Positions 1-5,423 of a DNA stretch of 7,790 nt are shown here, in pieces; positions within the stretch are counted from its first letter, which is position 1; each line of letters begins with the position of its first letter. A model generated the notes under the pieces. That model saw nothing but the letters and a program-made list of their open reading frames with translations. It was not told the origin of the DNA and made no database searches. The position numbers were made by a program, and so were the translations under genes. The stretch comes from Actinomycetota bacterium (GTDB lineage: Bacteria; Actinomycetota; Acidimicrobiia; Acidimicrobiales; Ilumatobacteraceae), in assembly GCA_005787025.1 (NCBI GenBank), contig SYCH01000041.1, positions 1 to 7,790 of the forward strand, read 5' to 3'.

Positions 1-495
1 CCCGGTGAAGATCCACACGTCGGGATCGCCATCGACACCACGCAGACGGGGCTCGTTCCGCCACGGAAGTGGGGCCAGGCCGAAGCGTCGGGGAACGAGG
101 TGCAGGCGCTGGCCGAGAGCGAGCAGGGGTCGCGTCGCTCGCAGCAGTGCGGGATGACCGAGCAGGCCCAGACCCACGCGAATCCGACGCGGTGTGACCA
201 CGTTCGCCCGGGCCAGATCGGACTTCGCATTTTCGATCATTCGGCCGTACGGAACTCCACTCGGGCACGCTGGCTCGCAGGCGCGGCACTGGATGCAGGT
301 GTCGAGGAAACCCACCGACTCCCGATCGAGAGTCAGTGCTCCGTCGTTCACCTCTTTCATGATCGCGATGCGACCCCGCGGCGACAGTGCCTCCTCGCCC
401 GTCGCTCGAAAGGTCGGGCAGTGAGGTAGGCACAAGCCGCATCCCACACAGGTGTCAATGTCGTCGGACGAGACGGATTCCAGCCGGGTCGACAT
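1..495 (-). CDS. glcF: Glycolate dehydrogenase iron-sulfur subunit GlcF, N-terminal part (cut by window edge)
   Basis: The minus strand is open from an ATG at 495 to the window edge, giving 165 residues with no stop. Two ferredoxin-type 4Fe-4S motifs are intact: CVGCGLCLPHCP (Cys16, 19, 22, 26) and CIQCRACEPACP (Cys67, 70, 73, 77), followed by SGVPYGRMIE. The segment SPRGRIAIMKEV between them is the typical GlcF linker. In the family GlcF passes electrons from the flavin subunits GlcD and GlcE to the membrane quinone pool during oxidation of glycolate to glyoxylate. The C-terminal CCG (DUF224) cysteine-rich domains lie beyond the edge. A GTG at 496-498 is in frame directly before the ATG and sits 6 nt after a -10-like hexamer, so a leaderless start there, one codon longer, is possible. 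Related LutA/GlpC-type proteins share the fold, but glcD and glcE nearby favour GlcF. The gene is separated from glcE by two other genes. Confidence 0.9.
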   Translation of the reverse strand, partial: MSTRLESVSSDDIDTCVGCGLCLPHCPTFRATGEEALSPRGRIAIMKEVNDGALTLDRESVGFLDTCIQCRACEPACPSGVPYGRMIENAKSDLARANVVTPRRIRVGLGLLGHPALLRATRPLLALGQRLHLVPRRFGLAPLPWRNEPRLRGVDGDPDVWIFTG

Positions 496-504
496 CACGT
501 CCCC

Positions 505-510
505 ACGGTA
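505..510 (-). promoter_or_regulatory. Candidate -10 hexamer for a leaderless glcF transcript
   Basis: On the minus strand TACCGT (a TANNNT match) ends 6 nt before an in-frame GTG (498-496) and 9 nt before the ATG at 495. A transcription start about 7 nt downstream of the hexamer would fall on or next to the start codon. No Shine-Dalgarno sequence precedes either start, and no convincing -35 is visible. Leaderless genes with only a -10 element are common in Actinobacteria. Inferred from sequence alone. Confidence 0.45.
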
Positions 511-515
511 CCCGC

Positions 516-534
516 CGTCGGGCCATCGCCGACG
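516..534. repeat. Short inverted repeat between the two divergent -10 hexamers (possible operator)
   Basis: CGTCGG at 516-521 is the exact reverse complement of CCGACG at 529-534, with a 7-nt centre. The centre of symmetry (525) lies close to the midpoint between the two candidate -10 boxes (505-510 and 545-550). It could bind a dimeric regulator acting on both genes. A 6-bp G+C-rich arm can arise by chance, and no regulator gene is present, so this is weak. Confidence 0.25.
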
Positions 535-544
535 AGCAAGTCGC

Positions 545-550
545 TAGGGT
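545..550 (+). promoter_or_regulatory. Candidate -10 hexamer for a leaderless transcript of the 557-1282 gene
   Basis: TAGGGT ends exactly 6 nt before the ATG at 557, the spacing expected when transcription starts at the A of the start codon. The intervening TCCCTC has no Shine-Dalgarno character. The hexamer also contains a TAG in frame with the gene, so translation cannot begin further upstream. No clear -35 is seen. Confidence 0.5.
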
Positions 551-556
551 TCCCTC

Positions 557-1282
557 ATGTCATCGGCTCCGGATTTTCTCGCCGCCCTACGGGAGAGCAC
601 CGAGGAACTTCGCCGTCTGGCGCGCTCCACGCACGACACGATCGTCCCGGACTGCCCGGGTTGGTTGGGTCGCGACGTCATCGTGCATCTCGGACGCGTG
701 TACGCCAGCGTGACTGCCATCGTCGAATCGCGCGCTTCGGGTCCGGTCGATCCGGGCAAGGCGGCGGAGGCACCGGAAGGTTCCGTCATCTTCGAATGGA
801 TCGACGAACGATGCGATTCCGTGCTCGCGGCCCTGTCAGGTATCGCTCCCGACGAGCCCGTCTGGACCTGGTCCGATGACCGATCCGGTGGTTTCTATCA
901 TCGGAGGATGGCGCACGAGACGGCGGTGCACGTCTGCGACCTGCAGCGTTCGATTGCGGTCACCCTGACGATGGATCGCGAGATGGCGTGTGACGGAATC
1001 GACGAAGCCTACGGAGTCATCCTTGCGTCGGGAATGAAGCGAAAGGGGCGGACGTTCCCGACATCGACCTTGCACCTGCACTGCACCGATGGTCCCGGCG
1101 AATGGATGATCATTCCGCGGGGCGACGTCGTCGACGTGCGTCACGAACACTCCAAGGGTGACGTGGCATGGAGGGGCCCCGCGGTGGGCTTGTTGCTTGC
1201 CGCTTGGGGTCGACGTCAGACCGGAGTGGTGGCCTTCGGCGATCCGAAAGCGTCCAACGAGTGGAGCAGCCTCGGGATCTGA
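557..1282 (+). CDS. Maleylpyruvate isomerase family (TIGR03083-like) mycothiol-dependent protein
   Basis: A 241-residue protein with the two-part layout of the actinobacterial TIGR03083 family: an N-terminal DinB-like four-helix metal-binding domain (about residues 5-150) and a small C-terminal domain (about 160-240). The signature CPGWLGRDVIVHLG lies at 33-46 and HRRMAHETAVHVCDL at 115-129. By comparison with mycothiol-dependent maleylpyruvate isomerase, the metal triad would be His44, Glu121 and His125, and all three are present. Members typically use mycothiol as cofactor, but most have unknown substrates, so an isomerase reaction cannot be assumed. The ATG at 557 is the first possible start because an in-frame TAG lies at 545-547. 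The gene is opposed to all its neighbours: it diverges from glcF across 61 bp and converges on the phosphotransferase gene with no spacer. Probably cytoplasmic; no signal peptide or membrane segment is seen. Confidence 0.85.
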   Translation: MSSAPDFLAALRESTEELRRLARSTHDTIVPDCPGWLGRDVIVHLGRVYASVTAIVESRASGPVDPGKAAEAPEGSVIFEWIDERCDSVLAALSGIAPDEPVWTWSDDRSGGFYHRRMAHETAVHVCDLQRSIAVTLTMDREMACDGIDEAYGVILASGMKRKGRTFPTSTLHLHCTDGPGEWMIIPRGDVVDVRHEHSKGDVAWRGPAVGLLLAAWGRRQTGVVAFGDPKASNEWSSLGI

Positions 1283-1287
1283 TCAGA
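1278..1287. other. Abutting convergent stop codons within a 10-bp palindrome
   Basis: The plus-strand gene ends with TGA at 1280-1282 and the minus-strand phosphotransferase gene ends with TGA read from 1285-1283, so the coding regions meet with no base between them. The junction is the centre of the perfect palindrome TCTGATCAGA. With no loop and only 5-bp arms it is not a credible hairpin terminator, so transcripts from both sides probably run into the opposing gene. Confidence 0.8.
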
Positions 1288-2224
1288 CCGCGTTCCAGGG
1301 GCGCGTGTCGTTACCGGACCAAAATCCGACTCTCTTGACGGCCTCGTCACGCGCAGTCGCATCGGTGATCGACGCGCGAAGTCGCATCACCGTGGCCACC
1401 AACAATCGAAGTTCGGCGATTGCACGGGTCACGGGATCACCGGAGAGGTTCTCGCCGTATCCGGCGGAAAATTCCTCGTAGGTACCCGGTCGGCCACGCC
1501 AACGATCCGTCCAACGCAGGAGCGGTCCGTGGTCCCAGCCCCGTGGCGACGATGCGAGGAGATCCCAGTCGAGAATGATCGTGCGGCCGGTTCGTCGCTC
1601 GACCACCACGTTCCCCGGATGCAGATCCCCGTGAACGACCACATGTTCCGGTTGGGGCGAGGTGAGGTGGCTCGTCACCCACCGCAGGCGCTCGTGTGCG
1701 TCGACCAGCACGTGCATCACCTCGCGTGGTTGCTCGGCGGACAGTTCCTCGATGGTCGTTTCCAGGTTCCACCACGGGAACTGCCCCGCCAGTGGGAGGG
1801 GATGCATCGCGGCCACGTCGTCGGGAGACACATCGTGCAGTGTCCGCATCATCCGTCCGATGTCCGTCCAGTCGGGCTCGGCGTCCCGGTCGATGTCCAC
1901 GAGGTGCCACGTGGTGGCCCCTAGCTCCGGATCCAGGTCGACGTCGACGAACGAATCGGAGACGTACGGGCGAGCCACGTCGATGTCGCGCTCGGCGAGG
2001 AAGTGCGCGGCGTGAATCGCGACGACCGGATCGGTCGTCGGTCGACAGACTCGAATGGCGCACGGTCCGGCCACGTACACCGCGTTCATGCTCACGCGCT
2101 CTCGGCGTGGTTCGGGAAGATCGAGTCGACGGGCGATGCGTGCGGCCAGTTCGTCGGCGCGGTGGAGGCGTCCGGTGTCACCGGCCGCCACGGGTGTCGC
2201 GACGAGTGGAGACGTGGTGGTCAT
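1283..2224 (-). CDS. Phosphotransferase of the APH / choline kinase fold
   Basis: A 313-residue protein with the kinase catalytic loop HGDLHPGNVV at residues 198-207 (catalytic Asp200, Asn205) and the metal-binding motif ILDWDLLASSPRGWD at 217-231 (Asp219). The N-lobe segment CAIRVCRP (55-62) carries Arg58 where protein kinases have the ATP-contacting lysine; Arg is common there in the APH family. The product probably transfers phosphate from ATP to a small hydroxylated molecule in the cytoplasm, but the substrate cannot be read from sequence. Aminoglycoside resistance is possible but not supported, since such genes are widespread as housekeeping or catabolic kinases. The ATG at 2224 lies 7 bp after the glcE stop, so the gene is probably the last of the operon containing glcD and glcE. 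The Shine-Dalgarno is weak (GATGAGA, ending 6 nt before the start). Confidence 0.85.
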   Translation of the reverse strand: MTTTSPLVATPVAAGDTGRLHRADELAARIARRLDLPEPRRERVSMNAVYVAGPCAIRVCRPTTDPVVAIHAAHFLAERDIDVARPYVSDSFVDVDLDPELGATTWHLVDIDRDAEPDWTDIGRMMRTLHDVSPDDVAAMHPLPLAGQFPWWNLETTIEELSAEQPREVMHVLVDAHERLRWVTSHLTSPQPEHVVVHGDLHPGNVVVERRTGRTIILDWDLLASSPRGWDHGPLLRWTDRWRGRPGTYEEFSAGYGENLSGDPVTRAIAELRLLVATVMRLRASITDATARDEAVKRVGFWSGNDTRPWNAV

Positions 2225-2235
2225 GGTGTTCTCAT
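2221..2235 (-). other. Four-codon mini-ORF bridging the glcE stop and the phosphotransferase start
   Basis: On the minus strand ATG at 2235-2233 overlaps the glcE stop as ATGA. It encodes only Met-Arg-Thr-Pro, and its own stop (2223-2221) overlaps the phosphotransferase ATG, again as ATGA. It could hand terminating ribosomes from glcE to the kinase gene across the one gap in the chain. It is very short and may be chance; no conservation data are available. Confidence 0.2.
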
Positions 2236-3155
2236 CGGATGAGGTGGTCGCCGGCCCCGGGATTCAACCGGTGCTCGGGGTCGAAGGAGTCCGTGAGGCG
2301 CCGGTGGATGGCTTCGATCGCGGCGTCGGTGTTCCGCCGGGGCGGGACCTCGTCGCCGTGGACCACCCCGACACCGACCTCGGCGATGACCTGACCGGAA
2401 CGTTCCTCCACGTGGGGCACCACGGCCCGGGGGGCGATCGACCACCGATACGGCAACGCGTCGAGATCGGGACCGGACATCGACTCCTGACTCGGGAAGC
2501 CGTGGTCACGCAATTCGGCTCGCGCGGTTTCGATGTCGGACGGGTGACCTTCCAGGCAAACCCATCCGACGAGACCGTTCCACAGGACCGCTGACGGACG
2601 ATACAGATGGGCGAAGAGGTCGGTGATACGCGACCCGTCCACGTCGTCCACCGACAGCCAGCGGGTCGCCCTCGGGAGCGGACGCGTGCGCAAGGTCACC
2701 TCGGCGATGGCGCCGAGACGCCCGTGGGAGCCGACCATCAGTCGGCACAAATCGAACCCACTCACGTTCTTGACCGTGCGGCCACCACCCTTCACGACGT
2801 CGCCTCGTCCCGTCACGACGTGCACCTCCAACAAGGAGTCCCGTACGGGTCCGCGACCGAGTCGCAAGTGATCGTTCCAGCCAGTGGCCAGGGCGCCGCC
2901 CACCGTTCCGTGCGGGTGGCGAAGTTGGCCGAGGTTCACGTACTGGCCTCGTTCCGCCAGAACGTCATCGAGATCGGACAATCGGGTTCCCGCTGCGCAG
3001 GTCACGGTCATCTCGTCGGGCTCGAATGAACTGATGCCGGTGGGAGCCTCGACTGTCCGAAGGTTCTCGGGCGGTTCTACCCGCGAACCCGCGCCGCGAA
3101 TCCACACCTCTCCCGCCGTACCGATGCGGGCGGCGAATTCGTCGATCCGGTTCAC
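2232..3155 (-). CDS. glcE: Glycolate dehydrogenase FAD-binding subunit GlcE
   Basis: The preferred GTG start at 3155 gives 307 residues. The hallmark KNVSGFDLCRLMVGS lies at about 129-143, matching the conserved FAD-binding stretch of GlcE, followed by GRLGAIAEVTLRTRPLP; the end, SFDPEHRLNPG, is the family's C-terminal signature. The N-terminal half has the PCMH-type FAD-binding features (VTCAAGTRLSDLDDVL; HPHGTVGGALATG). It is somewhat shorter than E. coli GlcE (about 350 residues). GlcE pairs with GlcD and GlcF in membrane-associated glycolate dehydrogenase. Start choice: GTG at 3155 overlaps the glcD stop as GTGA, the junction type used upstream in this operon, and has GAGGG at 3165-3169 with a 9-nt spacer. 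An in-frame GTG at 3161 would add two residues but leaves only 3 nt to the same GAGGG. Confidence 0.9.
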   Translation of the reverse strand: MNRIDEFAARIGTAGEVWIRGAGSRVEPPENLRTVEAPTGISSFEPDEMTVTCAAGTRLSDLDDVLAERGQYVNLGQLRHPHGTVGGALATGWNDHLRLGRGPVRDSLLEVHVVTGRGDVVKGGGRTVKNVSGFDLCRLMVGSHGRLGAIAEVTLRTRPLPRATRWLSVDDVDGSRITDLFAHLYRPSAVLWNGLVGWVCLEGHPSDIETARAELRDHGFPSQESMSGPDLDALPYRWSIAPRAVVPHVEERSGQVIAEVGVGVVHGDEVPPRRNTDAAIEAIHRRLTDSFDPEHRLNPGAGDHLIR

Positions 3156-4573
3156 ACCCACAGACCCTCGACGTGTGCATGTGCATCACCGCAACCCGCC
3201 GGACTCGGGAGCACCTTGAAGGGATTCGCGAGACCCAACGGGTCGAACGCCTCTCGGACCCAGCCTTGGGCGCGAAGGTCGTTTTCGGAGAACATCAACG
3301 GCATGAAGTCACGCTTTTCCAATCCGATTCCGTGTTCACCGGAAAGTACACCTCCGTGCGCGACACTCACTTCGACGATCGCGGCCCCGGCGCGGTGCAC
3401 CCGCTCCAGAACACCGGGCTCTCGCTTGTCGAAAACGAGCAACGGGTGGAGGTTGCCGTCGCCCGCGTGGAAAACGTTCAGAACGACAAGATCCTCCTCG
3501 GCGGCGATGCGGTACACGTGATCGAGAACGTCCGACAAATGTCGGCGTGGCACCACGGTGTCGTGGAGGTAGTAGTTCGGTTTGATCCGCGCGATGGCTC
3601 CGAAGGCGTTCTTGCGTCCCTTCCACAACAGCGCTCGCTCATCTTCGTCTCGAGCGGTTCTCACCGTGCGAGCCCCGTGTTGCCGACCGATCCGCTCGAT
3701 GGCCTCAGCGTCGGCGGCCACCGCCGAGGGAGCTCCGGCCACCTCGACCAGGAGAGCGGCGGCGGCGTCGGTGGGTAATCCGGCGTGGATGAAGGCCTCC
3801 ACCGCTTGGAGGCACAGCCGGTCCATCATCTCGAGGGCGGCCGGAACCATTCCGGCGGCGATGATGGCGCTGACGGTGTCGGTGCCGGCGCGCACGGTCT
3901 CGAAGTCGAGCAACATGGTGCGAACGTCCAGCGGGTCGGGTGTCAGGCGCACGCAAATCGCGGTGACGACGCCGAACATTCCCTCACTGCCGACGAAGGC
4001 TCCGCGAAGATCGAATCCCTCGAACTCGGGTTCCTCGCCGCCCAATCGCACGAGTGATCCGTCACTGAGCACTACGTCGCAGGCGAGAACGTGGGCCGAC
4101 GTCACTCCTTCGGCCAGACAATGCGGACCACCGGAGTTGTTGGCCACGTTGCCCCCGATCGAGCAACTCTGCTGGCTACTCGGATCCGGGGCGAAGTGCA
4201 GGCCGAAGCGAGCCACGTGACGGGTGAGGTCGAGATTCAAGACACCGGGCTCCACCCAGGCCAGGCGCGACGATACGTCGACGTCGAGGATGCGGTTCAT
4301 CTTGGTGGTGCAGATGACCACCGATCCCCCGATCGGTGTGGCACCACCGGCGAGTCCGGTGCCGGATCCTCGGGCCACGAACGGGATACCGAAATGACGA
4401 CACACGTCGATGATCCGACACACGTCGTCACCGGTCCGGGGATAACACACCACCCCGGCCTCACCGACGAGATTGGACGCGTCGTGCGCGAATAGTTTCA
4501 ACTCGGCGTCGTTGTGACGGACCCCATCGGAACCGATGACGGACCGCAACGCCTCGAGCACCGCGTCGGTCAT
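3152..4573 (-). CDS. glcD: Glycolate dehydrogenase catalytic FAD subunit GlcD
   Basis: A 473-residue FAD-linked oxidase of normal length for GlcD. The PCMH-type FAD-binding domain (about 35-215) has GSGTGLAGGA at 69-78 and PDPSSQQSCSIGGNVANNSGG beginning at 129. The C-terminal FAD-oxidase domain (about 215-455) has HAGDGNLH at 369-376, whose histidines belong to the active-site/metal region of this family, and SGEHGIGLEKR at 411-421. It oxidises glycolate (often also D-lactate or other 2-hydroxy acids) to the 2-oxo acid and passes electrons via GlcE and GlcF. A D-lactate dehydrogenase is the main alternative; glcE directly downstream and glcF nearby favour glycolate. The ATG at 4573 overlaps the stop of the upstream small membrane protein gene as ATGA. 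There is no Shine-Dalgarno before it, so its translation probably depends on coupling to that gene. Confidence 0.92.
   Translation of the reverse strand: MTDAVLEALRSVIGSDGVRHNDAELKLFAHDASNLVGEAGVVCYPRTGDDVCRIIDVCRHFGIPFVARGSGTGLAGGATPIGGSVVICTTKMNRILDVDVSSRLAWVEPGVLNLDLTRHVARFGLHFAPDPSSQQSCSIGGNVANNSGGPHCLAEGVTSAHVLACDVVLSDGSLVRLGGEEPEFEGFDLRGAFVGSEGMFGVVTAICVRLTPDPLDVRTMLLDFETVRAGTDTVSAIIAAGMVPAALEMMDRLCLQAVEAFIHAGLPTDAAAALLVEVAGAPSAVAADAEAIERIGRQHGARTVRTARDEDERALLWKGRKNAFGAIARIKPNYYLHDTVVPRRHLSDVLDHVYRIAAEEDLVVLNVFHAGDGNLHPLLVFDKREPGVLERVHRAGAAIVEVSVAHGGVLSGEHGIGLEKRDFMPLMFSENDLRAQGWVREAFDPLGLANPFKVLPSPAGCGDAHAHVEGLWV
3165..3169 (-). promoter_or_regulatory. Ribosome binding site deciding the glcE start
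   Basis: GAGGG on the minus strand, inside the last codons of glcD, is 9 nt from the GTG at 3155 but only 3 nt from the in-frame GTG at 3161, so it favours the shorter glcE. Confidence 0.55.
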
Positions 4574-4965
4574 GGTCGGTGACGTTTGGTGCGGCGATGA
4601 CGTCGGCTGACCGGTTCGTCCACCTGGCGCAACACGATCACGCGACTGGGCGAGACCGGAGTTCCGTCGACGAGCACCGAGTCACCGGGATTGAGGGGAT
4701 CGAGCATCGAGCCAGAGTCGAGATGGTCGACCCGTCCATCGCGACGGGCGCGCAGTTCGGCCTCGCGAGCCCGCATGGCGTCGCGTCCCTCTCGGAAGGC
4801 TGCTTGCACGTTTCCGAGTCGCGAGCGAGTGGCCTCGGCCGCGCGTCCGGCCACCTTGACGGGTCCCATCGATTCGATGGTGCGCTTCACGCGACGACCG
4901 GCGAACAACACGCCTCCCACGCCGGCGACGATTCCCGAGACGAACCAGACGAGGCGCTTGATCAT
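4570..4965 (-). CDS. Small membrane-anchored hypothetical protein (DUF6167/YtxH-like)
   Basis: A 131-residue protein. Residues 4-22 (RLVWFVSGIVAGVGGVLFA) form one likely membrane helix, followed directly by RRVKR, so the remainder is probably cytoplasmic. Residues 40-78 are charged and Ala/Arg/Glu-rich, probably helical or coiled-coil. The C-terminus (about 93-117) has a less charged, beta-like stretch, DSVLVDGTPVSPSRVIVLRQ, and ends in a very basic tail, RRHRRTKRHRP. The N-terminal half resembles the small proteins called DUF6167 in Actinobacteria, which commonly follow a DUF948 gene; this is from memory and not verified. Function unknown. It overlaps the DUF948-like gene by 4 bp at its start and glcD by 4 bp at its end. 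Confidence 0.75.
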   Translation of the reverse strand: MIKRLVWFVSGIVAGVGGVLFAGRRVKRTIESMGPVKVAGRAAEATRSRLGNVQAAFREGRDAMRAREAELRARRDGRVDHLDSGSMLDPLNPGDSVLVDGTPVSPSRVIVLRQVDEPVSRRHRRTKRHRP

Positions 4966-5423
4966 CCGCGTCTCCGCCGCGCGCGGCGGGTGTCATCCAC
5001 GATGACCAGATGTTGCCCGTTGCCCGTTCGTCGCTCGATCTCGCCGCTGTCGCCACGACGCAAACGACGGGCGGCCCGGCCGGTGCCGGTGACCAGGGCC
5101 GTGGCTTTGATGACCGGAGCCGACAAGGCCAGGCGGGTCACCCGGCCGGTGGAGGCCACCGCATCCGAGATGGCCTCGGCTGAACCCAGGACCCGATCGA
5201 AACGGTCGAGATCGTGCCGGGCCTCCTCGACGGCACCGCGGGCCTCGTCGGTGGAGGCACGAAGTTCGGCCAGGAGCGGACGGGTCTCGTGTCGCAGATC
5301 GGTCAATTCCGCTCGGAGGATCCGCAACGTGTCCAGGACCCGCAACAGAACGACGACGAGCGCCGCGAATCCGATGGTCAGCAACACCGCGGCCAGGACG
5401 ATGGCCAACTCTCCTGCGGTCAT
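4962..5423 (-). CDS. DUF948-like single-helix membrane protein with coiled coil
   Basis: A 153-residue protein with one strong membrane helix at about residues 6-28 (LAIVLAAVLLTIGFAALVVV), then a heptad-like, highly charged helix at about 29-80 (LRVLDTLRILRAELTDL, RASTDEARGAVEEARHD). A milder hydrophobic part follows (90-115), then a basic tail ending RRARRRRG. This layout matches bacterial DUF948 proteins, whose function is not established; they are sometimes compared with methyl-accepting chemotaxis-like coiled coils. The start is well supported: ATG at 5423 has GAGGAGG at 5431-5437 with a 7-nt spacer, the best Shine-Dalgarno in the window, and overlaps the rarA stop as ATGA. The position directly after rarA is one I recall for DUF948 genes in other Actinobacteria. 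Confidence 0.8.
   Translation of the reverse strand: MTAGELAIVLAAVLLTIGFAALVVVLLRVLDTLRILRAELTDLRHETRPLLAELRASTDEARGAVEEARHDLDRFDRVLGSAEAISDAVASTGRVTRLALSAPVIKATALVTGTGRAARRLRRGDSGEIERRTGNGQHLVIVDDTRRARRRRG
4971..4975 (-). promoter_or_regulatory. Ribosome binding site of the small membrane protein gene
   Basis: GGAGA on the minus strand, within the last codons of the upstream gene, lies 5 nt before the ATG at 4965 and supports that start. Confidence 0.55.

Noticed and set aside
557..1282. Horizontally acquired insertion into the glc locus
   Set aside because: The opposed orientation invites the idea, but there are no flanking repeats, integrase or tRNA, composition looks like the neighbours by eye, and the family is native to Actinobacteria.
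1278..1287. Palindrome TCTGATCAGA as a transcription terminator
   Set aside because: It has 5-bp arms and no loop, and no T-run follows on either strand, so it cannot form a stable intrinsic terminator.
1283..2224. Aminoglycoside resistance gene
   Set aside because: Only the general APH-fold motifs are seen. There is no mobile-element context, and the fold is widespread in kinases unrelated to antibiotics.
1696..2594. Long plus-strand open frames (1696-2394 and 2055-2594) opposite the kinase gene and glcE
   Set aside because: Antisense shadows of genes with clear kinase and GlcE motifs; low-complexity Arg/Gly/Val-rich products without recognisable features.
3155..3161. The upstream GTG at 3161 as the glcE start
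   Set aside because: It leaves only 3 nt to the GAGGG site, whereas GTG at 3155 has a 9-nt spacer and gives the GTGA overlap used elsewhere in this operon.
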